Below, in pieces: positions 53,780-64,000 of a stretch of DNA of 64,000 nucleotides (position 1 is the first letter of the stretch; every line of letters starts with the position of its first letter). A program made the translations under genes and the position numbers. The notes under the pieces are model-generated. The model was given only the letters and a program-made list of their open reading frames with translations. It had not been told where the DNA came from and made no database searches. Origin of the DNA: Gymnogyps californianus (lineage: Eukaryota; Chordata; Aves; Accipitriformes; Cathartidae); the NCBI RefSeq assembly GCF_018139145.2, contig NC_059478.1:14305001-14369000 (forward strand), in the 5' to 3' direction.

Positions 53780-56700
53780 GTAAATGTACTGAGAAAGGAA
53801 AAAAAAAAAATTAAAGATTAAATTTACTTAACAGTCAGAGCTAGTCTAAGAGGCGAGGAGTATTTTATATGTGGTTTCACCTCTATGGAAGAGTTGCAGA
53901 ATAAAAAAAAGATGACACTGAAAAGTAGCTTTCCAGCTCTGGATTCAAAGATATTCATCAAGGTGCAAATGACAGAAAACTATCTTGGACATGCAACAGA
54001 ACAGGTACAATACAAGTAGCAAGAAGACACTAACTGTGCTATTCTGAACTGTGACTGGCTTTTAATAAAATAAAAGTTATAGTACTCAAATTTTATTGAT
54101 GGAAGCATCATCAGGGCCCTTGAAGGCATACTTGACATAAGCAGCAGGAAATAATTCATTCAAAAATGTAGTTTCTAAACGCTGGGCACTACTCCCGATA
54201 TAGCTATTGTCACTGACCAGTAGCAGCCCAAGAGGACTCAGAGAAATGAAATTGAATTTCAAACATCTGGTATCAAGTTTTGTTTAATTTTAATTTAAAC
54301 ACAAAAAATTCCACAAACTCCAGGAAACTGTTACCGCTGTTCCATAATTTTACTTCTAAAGAACAGGCTTTTGAAAGGCGTCAGATAACAACAAACAGAA
54401 GATTCATTCAAAATATCTTTCTTTGGCAATGATTCTATGATAAGGCTTACTGGAACTGTGTCCATCTTTTGCTGTTCAGCAAAAAATTTAAAAGGAGGCT
54501 TAGCTCCAAAACTATGATTAACTTCCATTGAAACCAAACCAAAGATATTAAATATCTCTTCTAAACATGGCTTGACTGCAAAACAGAAACTTTAATTCTT
54601 CTTAGTCAAGACCTGCTAAACCAGCCAAAAAAAAAAAAAGTTTTGAAGTTACACCATGGGCCAAATTAATTCCTAGTGCATACTTTTTTTTTTTTTAAAG
54701 ACTATGGGATAACAGTAGATATTCATTTGGCCCATCTAACTGGCATATAAAACCTACAGTGAAATTTTAGACAAACTTGTATCACTGAAAATGTTGTACG
54801 TTAAGCCATGGTTTTAACTAAATGTCTATAGACTGGTGATATGCCCCTTTAAGGAGCAAGAGGTCTAAGAACGGGAATTTGAAGTCATTTACAAGCTGAA
54901 AATGGGAAAGAATTGTTTTCCATGAGGAACTGCTGAAAGCCCACTTAGGAAACATTAGAAGGACCTGGTTCTTGTGATTGATAACATACAAAACATCAGA
55001 TTAAGGATAAAGGCCAACGGACAAGTTTATCCCCTGGGACCTTCCACCATGGCCAGAGAAGAACTTCTCATTCAAGATTTTTGTGTGAATGACAGACTAT
55101 GAACTTAAGCCAGCAAGCTGAAACAGATCTGAATGCAGGAGTTAGTCCTTCTTGGACTGGGAAAACAGTTTAACAGTTCTACACTCTCTTTTTTAGCAGA
55201 ATGACTTGAAAGACTTAAATGACTTCAATGTTCTTTAAATTGCAAAGCATTATAGCAGTGGTGCCCTACCACTTTGTTCTTCCACTAACCTTGACATACA
55301 CCCTTTGAGTTCAAAGCTTGATTAGAGAAACAGATTGAAGAGATGCATATTGTATATATACCATAGAAGGAGCCCCATTTGGATTTTTTTTGGTAGCAAT
55401 ACATATTGAAAAGGGCATACATTTAATGTGAAATACTGTATTGACATGTCCTAGAAATACCTGCAGAACATGTCGATATAGCACTTGCAAAAATAAGTAT
55501 GGATTTTTTTTCTACTGAATAATGAAGAAGTCAGTAAAGCACTCATAAATTGCTGAATATAAATCACTGCTGCCTGAGGCTACAATAGCTTAAATCTCTT
55601 CCTTTCAAAGAGGGTTTTTTTCCCTTCCCCCTCCCCTCTCCCCCTTTGAGCATATATATATCACAGGACACATCTTGAAATGATCTTTTTTGTCAGTGGT
55701 ACTGCGTAAGGAAGAGATGTAGTACCTGTAGTAAATGTAATCCTTGCTGACCTAATTTAAGCTGATAAGAGGAGAGTCTTAATCATACAAGTACTGCAGC
55801 AAAGGAGGGCAGTGAGTAAGGTCCTCAAGTGGAGCATATTACCTTAGTAACCGCTAAAATTTGTTAGCTACATTTATTATCACCTGTGCTGGTTTGTTCT
55901 TCAGCAGTCTGTGAACATGTATGTTAGTCACATACTAGTGGTCTGACAATGCAAATTCAGAGGAAAAGAAAAAACAGTTGCATAGTCTTGAAATATTCTT
56001 CCTGTATTCAGAAAGGAAGCATTCAAATGGAGTAAAAATGTGAGATGTAAACATCTGAGATTTTTCTCTTAGAAGTCAAACATCATCAAACAGTGATGAA
56101 ATGGAGACAGACTGCATGCATATGGAACAGAATGGTATTAAAAGCAAGAAATGGAAACCACAGAACCAAATTTGAAAGGATACATTGGCCTCCTCTATTC
56201 TGTTTGTCTGCATATAGAACCAGTCATACCTAGTGGGATGGTGGAACCCATGCTCAACAAAGCATATAGATAACAAGCCAGAAAAACGGGTGATCTCTCA
56301 ATGTCTGCATTTCAGTAACAACAGGCAAGAAAGGAGAATACTGGAAATACTGGTAATGTTTTTTGGCATAATGGACAACTAATTGTACAGGAAACTAGAA
56401 GGTTTTCTACTCTTTGGATAGGAATACCATTGAGAAGTGAGTGTCTTTTAGAAACACTTTATCCTTTTAGGCTATAAATCTGAAGCAAATCACCAAAACG
56501 TAAGCTTTGGCAGTATCAACATTGTGTCATATCTTATCCTCAAAATTAAGGTAAAACAAAATACCTCACAAGAGAAAGGAATAAAGGTGACTAAACTGTG
56601 AGACAGGAATGTCCTCAGGCCATCATCCCTTGCTTAAGAAGTAAGGAAAAGAAAATAAAATTTATTGCCAGCATCCAATCTGTTGGGGATCAACCCAGTG

Positions 56701-57800
56701 GGAATTTGGAGCAGTCTGACCAAAATGTGACTTGAATACAGGTTACAATGCATCAAAGAAACACTACCATGGTCGATTTACTGAGCTTCTGGTCTTCTGC
56801 AGAAAGACAAATTAATAATGACATTTGACAACATTACAGAAAGAGCCCCACAATTCTTCAATTCAACATTAAAAAGTAGTCTCAAATAACAGAGGGAAAC
56901 TTGCAAAAAGATGCTTCAATCTACATGAGATAACTGACCAATATATTGAGGTTTCTGTTTTGTTTTTCCCTGAATATGCTTACCATTGCTGGCACTGCCA
57001 GTGTAACTCTTTGCACCCACAACATTCCTGCTTGACGCTGTCCTGAGTCACGATAAAGATGATGTTTTGTCTTTGAATCTCAGAACACCTGCATCCCTAC
57101 ATAAAGGAGAAATCCTGATATTATTCTCACCAAGCACATCAAAGCTGTACTCTTGCTCCCTAGCTACATCAGAAAGGAACATCAGGAAAGCCCCTGAGAG
57201 AAACTCACCAGTGGATACTGTAACATTTGTCTAAGGTTCAGCTGACAGAATGAGCCATGGGCAGTATGGAGAACTCGGTAAATTTGTGCCGACCATTTCA
57301 CTTCAGTGCTGATATATGAAAATTGCAGTAGCCTAAGATTTGTGATGTTTATTTCCATTAACTGCGTAGGTGAAAAAAACTCTTTGTAAAACTAAGTAAA
57401 GCTTCCCTTACTTTCTGAATGCATCTGGAAGACAAAAGTTACTCTGCGACCCTGTTGGTGTAATTTTTTCCCCACCATGACACTGAATTTTAAATGTCCT
57501 TGGTCTCTGAGTATCTTTGGACTACAAACTTCAAGCACAACAAAATGTATCTTTTTTCTTGATAATTCTTGGACATTAACAGTCACACTATTAAAAGTAT
57601 CTTATTATGTATAAAAGCCATTCATGTCTCATGCTTGGGAAAATAAGGAAGTCTAATCACTTTTTGGAGCAGATACCACTGATCAGGCAGATAGTAAAAG
57701 AAAGTACTTATAAAAACTTACATGCGTGGAAAAAAACCAAAAGGTGGACACTTAAAAGAATCTAGTAATAATAAAATGGATATGTCTCTATCTAGACATC
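53780..57800. other. Non-coding stretch, no gene seen
   Basis: About 4 kb with open frames of 68 codons or fewer. It contains A-runs near 53800, 54629 and 54686 (T-run), a 33-base pyrimidine tract at 55615-55647 and a short TATATATA patch just after it. No retroelement sequence is recognised before 57801. Confidence 0.5.
55615..55647 (+). repeat. 33-base pure pyrimidine tract
   Basis: T6, then TCCCTTCCCCCTCCCCTCTC, then CCCCTTT, with no purine. It is followed within a few bases by CATATATATATC. Mirror-like C/T tracts can form triplex (H-DNA). It is too far from any recognised exon to be called a splice acceptor tract, though it ends TTTGAG rather than a bare AG. Confidence 0.8.
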
Positions 57801-58064
57801 TGTCCTGGTTTTCGCTGGGATAGAGTTAATTTTCTTCTTAGTAGCTGGTACAGTGCTGTGTTTTGGATTTAGTGTGAGAATAATGTTGATAACACACTGA
57901 TATTTTAGTTGTTGCTAAGTAGCGCTTATCCTTGGTTAAGGACTTTTCAGTTTCCCATGCTGTGCCAGCAAGCAGGTGCACAAGAAGCTGGGAGGGAGCA
58001 GAGCCAGGACAGCTGACCCGAACTAGCCAAAGGGATATTCCATACCATAGACCATCATGCTCAG

Positions 58065-58072
58065 TATATAAA
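58065..58072 (+). promoter_or_regulatory. LTR TATA box TATATAAA
   Basis: TATATAAA lies in CAGTATATAAACTGGGGG, upstream of the G-rich start of the putative R region. It is the best preserved core promoter in the window; it could drive rightward transcription towards 60 kb, but activity is unknown. Confidence 0.6.
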
Positions 58073-58280
58073 CTGGGGGGAGTTGGCTGGGAGGGGCAGA
58101 TCACTGCTTGGGCATCAGTCAGTGGGTGGTGAGCAACTGCATTGTGCATCACTGGTTTTTTTCCTTGAGCTTTTTTTTTTTTCTTTTTTTTCCTTTTTTT
58201 GTTATATTCCTTTTCATTACTATTATTATTATTATATTTCATTATTATTATTGTTGTTAAGATTATATTTTACTTTAGTT

Positions 58281-58286
58281 ATTAAA
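58281..58286 (+). promoter_or_regulatory. LTR poly(A) signal ATTAAA
   Basis: ATTAAA precedes the block CTCTTATCTCACCCCACG that is conserved in the copies at 2701 and 52455. It is the expected position of the R-region polyadenylation signal in this family. Confidence 0.55.
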
Positions 58287-58414
58287 CCGCTCTTATCTCA
58301 CCCCACGAGTTTTACCTTTTTTCCCCAATTCTCCTCCCCATCCCACTGGGAGGGGGGAGGAGTGTGGGAGTGGCTGTGTGGTGCTTAGTTGCTGGCTGGG
58401 GTTAAACCACAACA

Positions 58415-60444
58415 ACACTGTATTCACAACTTGTATCTAGGGATCTACTTATCACTGAAACAAAGCAACAATACTTCCCAAAACATTGATACAAGAATAA
58501 AATAAGTAAAGACAAATATCCAATAATTACTGCAGAATAATGCCATGGAAAAATCAACACAGTAGTAATATGTCCAAGAATATTCGTGCGTCTGTGTATA
58601 TGTAAACTCATACCAATACCTTTCCAAATATACATAACTAAAAGTTACACTTCTGTGAGTAATTTCTTTTTCTGGGGAATGATGATACTGATGGAAAAAA
58701 ACCCACAAATTTTCCTGCAAATTATGAAGGAAAAATAAAAAATAGAAAATAAAATATTTCAGGCTGAACAAAACATTTTATTTAAAGTAAGTGACTTTGT
58801 TCAGAAAGTGACTTTTGGGAGAAAAAAAATAAAACTTTTTTTTCATTTTCCCTTGTCACTCAAGCTTTATTTTAGCCAAAGCTTTTCAGTCAATTTTATG
58901 CAAAAATCATAATCATGTGTGCATTTTTCAGGATAAAAAGTTTTTAATTCAAAATTTTATCTGCTCCTGCTGAAAATTCAGTAGGATTTGAGTGGCAAAG
59001 TGATTTTGTAATTGTTCATCGTCATCCAGGATAATTAAGATACTCATCCACCAAAACTGCATTCATCTGACTAGCTTTACTGACTTCAAGGATAGTTGGC
59101 AAGAGTCTGGGTTGCTCCTGTGTGCAATAACAGACCCTAGCAAGGAGACTGCACTGCATTTCTTGCAGTGATACATACGCCCAGGAATTTCAAAGTGCTG
59201 CATAAACATCCATAAATTAAACCTCACTAGGTCACTATAGTCAGAATTCCAGTGTTTTCTCATTGTAAACTGAGACATTAAATAGCCCTACTCCCTTGAT
59301 GTCATTGAGATTTCTGTTGTACAAAGAACCACAACAGGAGTCCTGTCTCCTCAGCTACAAAAATGAACGGAATTGATCCAGCAAGTAGTTGCGAAATGAC
59401 AAAGGACATGTAAGAAAACGGGTGTGGAAAATTGTGCCTAGCATTCAGCAGTGCAAGTAAACTTATATGCCTGATCTGCACAGAGACAGTAGTTATGCCA
59501 AAAGGCAGAGGCAAAGCACGGTAAGGTCGTGCTGGTTTAGGTATAATCCCGTGAATACACACGAAGTTTAGAGTCCCCTTGCCATCTTACTCCTTCTGCC
59601 TCCCTGGAGTATTGCTTCGTCCAAGTATTTGGAGAGCTGACCTTAACAAAAAGCATGAGCTGAGGCTGTCACATGGATTAGCCATATAGACAGAAATCCT
59701 TTTCTGACAGATCTGAAAAAAAGCTCTTGCTGCTCCTGCACAAAATGTCATAATGAATGCAGGGCACAGCTCTCCTACCAGATCACCAGTCTATTCCTCC
59801 TGCTTCCTTTGACCTCTTTATCAAATCCCCTGCTTGTAGTTCAGCATACTTTCTCCCACACACACACCTTCCATTGCAAGATCAAATTCAATGACTGTCA
59901 GGGTGTCTCTTTCTTCTTACCCCACATCCTTCTGATCCTGAAGTCATGCTTAAAATCAAGTTGATGACATTCTAATCACACTGATAGCAAGAAAGTAGAA
60001 AGTTAAAGTCAATGTCAAATTTCTTTTAATTAAAGGAACAACAATGAACTACTTTTGCAAATACAAAGATTTTCTGTCTACAAAGGAAAAAACAAAGCAC
60101 AGTGGTACATTTCCATTTGTACACTTTTCTACTACCAAATAAGCCCCAGTTTGAAGTCACCCAACTTTCCATCCCTTTCCCCATACACAATCAAACCAAT
60201 TTCTGTAACATTGTAAAATAATTCTCAGGTGGCAACATTATGAATTAAGATTCAGCCTAAGGCACATTTTGTATAGCAGAAACATAGCCTCCAGAAAATA
60301 GGGCATTTATAATAGACAGATTCTCAGGTACAACAACATAAATGGTGATGCTATAGTAATTTCAGAAATAATTCTTTCTATGAATTGGGTCTTAAAATTT
60401 CAAACTAAAACAAGATGTGTGAGTCACATATACACATGCTCACA
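58415..60444. other. Non-coding stretch between two LTRs
   Basis: No retroviral gag, pol or env sequence is recognisable, so the flanking oppositely oriented LTRs do not bound a provirus. Open frames reach 108 codons (minus strand, 58445-58771) but are Phe/Tyr/Ile/Val-rich products of AT-rich DNA. The patch around 59290-59580 has the look of diverged interspersed repeat sequence, unidentified. Confidence 0.5.
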
Positions 60445-60449
60445 GTATC
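60445..60449. repeat. Left target-site duplication GTATC
   Basis: GTATC directly before the LTR edge, identical to 61046-61050. It shows a clean integration event with precise recombination to a solo LTR afterwards. Confidence 0.85.
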
Positions 60450-61045
60450 TGTCATGGTTAAACCCCAGCTAGGAACTAAGCACCACACAGCCACTTGCTC
60501 ACTCTCCCTCAGTGGGATGGGGGAGAGAACTGGAAGAGTAAAAGTGAGAAAACATCTGGGTTGAGATAAAGACAGTTGAATAGGTAAAGCAAAAGCGGCA
60601 TGTGCAAGCAAAGCAAAATAAGGAATTCTTTCACCACTTCCCATCGGCAGGCAGATGTTCAGCCATCCCCAGGAAAGCAGGGCTCCATCATGCGTAACGG
60701 TGACTTGGGAAGATAAACATCATCACTCTGAACATCCCTCCCCTTCCTTCATCTTCCCCCAGCTTTATATGCTGAGCATGACATCATATGGTATGGAATA
60801 TCCCTTTGGTCATTTGAGGTCAGCTGTCCTGGCTGTGTCCCCTCCCAACTTCTTGTGCCCCCCCAGCCTCCTCGCTGGTGGGGTGGGGTGAGAAGCAGAA
60901 AAGGCCTTGACTCTGTGTAAGCACTCCTCGGCAATAACGAAAACATCCCTGTATTATCAACACTGTTTCCAGCACAAATCCAAAACATAGCCCCATACTA
61001 GCTACTATGAAGAGAATTAACTTTATCCCAGCCAAAACCAGCACA
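60450..61045 (-). mobile_element. Full-length solo LTR, second subfamily, with intact 5-bp TSD
   Basis: Bounded by TGTCATGGTTAAACCCCAGC on the left and ...CCAAAACCAGCACA on the right, with the same pentamer GTATC immediately outside both ends (60445-60449 and 61046-61050). A 5-bp duplication is the ERVL (class III) habit, against 4 bp for gamma-type and 6 bp for ERVK-type elements. Both ends, the GGTATGGAATATCCCTTTGG block and the U3 block with GTATTATCAACACTGTTTCC resemble the other three copies. The middle and R/U5 part (about 60580-60760) is different: it lacks the ATT microsatellite and the GATGCACAATGCAATTGCTC block. TATA is ATATAAA on the sense strand (60764-60770), and the ATTAAA signal reads ATTCAA (60576-60581). 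Confidence 0.92.
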
Positions 61046-61050
61046 GTATC
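61046..61050. repeat. Right target-site duplication GTATC
   Basis: GTATC directly after the LTR edge, partner of 60445-60449. Confidence 0.85.
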
Positions 61051-63825
61051 GAGACACTTGTTATCTGTCATCCTGAATGCTTGATTCTGATAAATTGCAG
61101 AGCGCGAAAATATTAAGACTTTCTTTAATCAGATTTAAATTATATAAAAGTAACCCCATGTTACCTGGCTCCTTCCTTCTATTAATGTGGTTTATGTTAT
61201 CCTTCCACATTCTCAGGAGAACTGAACTTTCTGTGAAGATTAATGCTACATTCACTTCACTGCACATTAATGTATAAGACATTATTACTTTGAGCTCCAG
61301 GAATTCCCACTGGCAAATGATATTAAATCCATGCATTGTCTCTCCAGCTATCCTGACATGTTGGCTTTAGAACTTCTGTAAATTCAGCCATCGTTGCTAG
61401 TAGGACTTCATGCCAGAATTTTGACTGAAGTATGCAACCACTTTAAAATATACGTATATCTTGGAAGAAAGTACATACTGGTACAAAACTACAATTGCTT
61501 CTTCCTATGCCACCACAATGGTTTCTATGGGAATGCTAGAGAAGTTACCAAGTTTTACTTTGAAATAGCAATATTTTCTTAGAATTATAAGACCTTCATA
61601 CCTTGACATACTAATTATATTGTTTAATGTAATGTATTCATCTGTAAACATGTGTCTTTAAGAGCACTAACATTCTTATATTCTTAGAGATTTACCTCTA
61701 CTTTTTTAAGGGAAATGTCCTTGAAACTGCTCTAAGGAGAATTCATGGGATAAGAAAAAAATATTGATTACATATTCCCTATAGCCCAAATAAGTCAGGA
61801 AACATAAATCTCCATGTTCTATGGTATTATTGTTCTTCAGAATCAAGTAAATATAGTCTGTGCAGAGACTAAACAAGTCCTCTCCCACTGCAGATTTACT
61901 TCAGTACTTAGCAAACTTAACTTCCCTTTCAACTCCTACAAAACTTTGGTTTAGGAAAGGAAAATATGTCCAAGTTGCTAAGCTCTGAAAACTGTACAGA
62001 AGCTTTCCTTCTTGGATGCATCCCTAACTGATATTGTAGTAATTACATACACAGATTGAAATTATATGTGTAAACTTTTGTGCAGGGGTTAAGAGAACAC
62101 TAGATAAAGGAGTGTGTTCCTGAAGACTGCCCAGAAATCTTTAATATTCTTGGAAAACAGGGTCTTATTCAGAAGTCCATCACCCAGCAAAATGCCTGGC
62201 ATGAAATCTATCTCACTCAAGTTGAAGGTACATTGATGGTATTAAATCCCACAGCTCTGCATATTCCCAGCTTAACGCCTGAAGTAGCAAAGCCAGCAAT
62301 TATGAAACAGGCCAAACAGAATCTAGAATCTAAAGGTCCTGTTTAACCTTACATTTACTATTTGGAGTTAGAAGCAAGCCTTGAGGTATTTACCATTTCT
62401 GTATAGCTTTAATATGGGTAGCAACAATTTAATGGTAGTAATCTTCTGTTCCCATATTAGATATCTGATTTAAAGTCGTAGAGTCAAGGTTCCTTTCCTG
62501 AGGATTCCCAAGGGAACAGAGGCAGGAAGCATGCAAACACAGGAAAGGGAACGAGGCTGACCAAAGTGATGCGAATGAGCACTGGCACTTACCACACATA
62601 TTAGGAGCAACAACGTTTTTGTTTGGATTTTATATTGGAAATAAATATCTTGAGGGCTTTACTTACCACATCGCTCCTCTTCAATAACATGCTTTTATCA
62701 TACCTCTTATATGGTGAAACTTTCTGTTACAGAACAGTAGAACCCTGAAGAGCTCTATGTAGGTAAAACAGTTGCATACACCATCTTGAGTCAGTCTGCC
62801 AAAGAGAAAAGCAGCTCTTTGGGAGGAAAACGTCCTGTCAGTCACATCTTTGTCATAATCATGCCCTCCATCCTGAAAAGACCTACTTCTTCCAAGTCAT
62901 GCCAGTTTCAAGCTGCCTGTTTGATGGATGCGCTCAACTTGGAATAAAGAAGTCTGATTTGTAAAAGCTCTTTTTGGATCCTAAAGGCTTCTCCCAAGAT
63001 TTTAGGATTCTAGACTAAAAGTCAAATGAGGAGTGTGGCCTATTTTAGTTCATTTTTGCATTTTAAGTCAATACAAATGTCATATAAAATAGCACTATGG
63101 AGGAAGCAGCTCCTTTTTTATTCTTGCTTCTCACAAGAACTTAGACTTTTCACTCAAAACACGACAGAAGACTTCACACTATTTCCCTTGAAATAATTTT
63201 TTAAAATTCTGTTTGACTTCAGAGAGGATGAACTTGAACTTATACACTTCATGTCGTACCTCTGCACCATGAAATAACACGGCTTTCATTTATAACCTTC
63301 TCCCTTTCTCCACTAACTCAAAAGACTAATACTGCCAACATTTCCACAAAGCATTCAGCAGCAAAACATGGCCAGATTTACAGATATTTCTGGTTCTCTC
63401 TATATATCCGTATGTGATCCATATATAAAACCACTTATCTAGTGAACATGCAAGGCCTAGATCCTGTACACACATGCTAGGTGTATTAATAGCAATGTCA
63501 ATGGAAATGGCACATACAGGCAGTTTTACATTTAGAAGTCCACAGTATCTGAAACGTAAATTGCACTTTGGTCTTCTGAGAAATCTTTTTTCCATTATTA
63601 GACCCTAATTCAGAAAGATACTGAATGATGAAGATATTTCTTCACATGTTAAAAACTCATTTTCAATTAATTGGCTTTTCAAGTTACTAGACAAGATTGC
63701 ATTCCTTAAAATGAGGCAATCAAACTACACTTGTATCTCCACCTATCAGTATGACACTGATTTGGCTTTCTATAACCATAAACTGTTTACTGGGTATTTG
63801 TCTTACCTCAGCAGTAGCAAACCAA
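61051..63825. other. Non-coding stretch, no gene seen
   Basis: Open frames are at most 91 codons without recognisable motif. I see no repeat structure of note until the CR1 element at the right edge. Confidence 0.5.
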
Positions 63826-64000
63826 AACATGGACCTGTTGGAGCAAGTCCAGAGGAGGGCCACAAAGATGATCAGAGGGCTGGAGCATCTCTCCTATGAA
63901 GACAGGCTGAGAGAGTTTGGGTTGTTCAGCCTGGAGAAGAGAAGGCTCCAAGGGGACCTTATAGCAGCCTTCCAGTACCTAAAGGGGGCCTACAAGAACT
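63826..64000 (+). mobile_element. CR1 LINE, 5'-truncated, runs off the window
   Basis: Begins CATGGACCTGTTGGAGCAAG and continues with AGTCCAGAGGAGGGCCACAA, GGCTGGAGCATCTCTCCTAT, GACAGGCTGAGAGAGTTTGG and AGCCTTCCAGTACCTAAAGG, the classic avian CR1 3' coding and untranslated wording, in order and with few substitutions. It is much better preserved than the other two CR1 copies. The 5' truncation near 63826 is typical of incomplete reverse transcription in LINEs. The 3' end, expected to carry ATTCTATG-type repeats, lies outside the window. Confidence 0.93.

Larger units (their letters stand above)
57801..58414 (+). mobile_element. Full-length solo LTR, avian ERVL-like (reference copy)
   Basis: Starts TGTCCTGGTTTTCGCTGGGA and ends TTAAACCACAACA, giving TG...CA termini over about 614 bases. 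U3 carries the conserved GGGATATTCCATACCATAG block and TATATAAA (58065-58072). R carries the GAGCAACTGCATTGTGCATC block and an ATT-type microsatellite (58220-58256). ATTAAA at 58281-58286 is followed by CTCTTATCTCACCCCACG. The ends are similar in inverted orientation beyond the usual dinucleotide (TGTCCTGGTTT versus the complement of AAACCACAACA). Flanking pentamers ACATC and ACACT match poorly, so the target duplication is eroded or lost. No retroviral internal region adjoins. A 134-codon minus-strand frame and a 101-codon plus-strand frame inside it are shadows of the LTR. Confidence 0.92.

Noticed and set aside
57838..58242. 134-codon minus-strand open frame, the longest ATG-initiated one in the window
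   Set aside because: It lies entirely within the solo LTR, antisense to it; similar frames occur in the other copies and simply reflect LTR sequence plus a Lys/Asn run from the ATT microsatellite.
57801..61045. A provirus bounded by the LTRs at 57801 and 60450
   Set aside because: The LTRs are in opposite orientation and of different subfamilies, and no gag, pol or env sequence lies between them.
1..64000. CRISPR arrays, tRNA genes, rRNA, NUMTs or bacterial operons
   Set aside because: No regularly spaced repeats, cloverleaf sequences, mitochondrial gene wording or closely packed coding frames were seen on either strand.

Overview
The window looks like vertebrate nuclear DNA from a bird. 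It is AT-rich, has no dense gene packing, and carries two repeat classes I recognise as avian: CR1 LINE 3' ends (about 31.75-32.15 kb, 45.37-45.60 kb and 63.83 kb to the right edge) and solo LTRs of a multi-copy avian endogenous retrovirus family (2.70-3.17, 52.46-53.06, 57.80-58.41 and 60.45-61.05 kb). The LTR family, as I remember it, is abundant in Neoaves, so a neoavian bird is my best guess; this is recognition from memory, not a search. I see no prokaryotic genes, operons, ribosome binding sites, tRNA, rRNA or CRISPR.

The window is essentially a gene desert or the inside of a very large intron. Nearly all open reading frames are short (60-118 codons), AT-driven and without gene-like character, and the longest one (134 codons, minus strand, 57.84-58.24 kb) lies inside an LTR. 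Two stretches are worth testing as exons. One is a 95-base island at 53685-53779, visibly richer in GC than its flanks and bounded by a good polypyrimidine-AG acceptor and a GT donor. The other is the 3' part of a 138-codon open stretch at 36953-37369, preceded by a plausible acceptor and followed by a perfect hairpin. I cannot assign either to a known protein.

Layout: 0-2.7 kb, AT-rich with A/T simple repeats. 2.7-3.2 kb, a truncated minus-strand solo LTR. 3.2-31.7 kb, unique-looking sequence with a 25-G tract (6.6 kb), an 11-bp inverted repeat containing a 12-bp palindrome (8.3 kb), short tandem duplications (12.1 and 22.1 kb) and TA/CA microsatellites (16.8 and 26.7 kb). 31.7-32.2 kb, an old CR1 tail. 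32.5-34.0 kb, two long A-tracts grading into A/C-rich sequence. 37 kb, the possible coding exon. 45.4-45.6 kb, an internally deleted CR1. 52.4-61.1 kb, a cluster of three solo LTRs in alternating orientation, with the second exon candidate between the first two. 63.8 kb to the end, a comparatively well preserved CR1 running off the window.

I found no convincing new biological system. The best leads are the two exon candidates, the inverted LTR pair around one of them, the poly-G tract, and the mosaic relationship between the LTR subfamilies.
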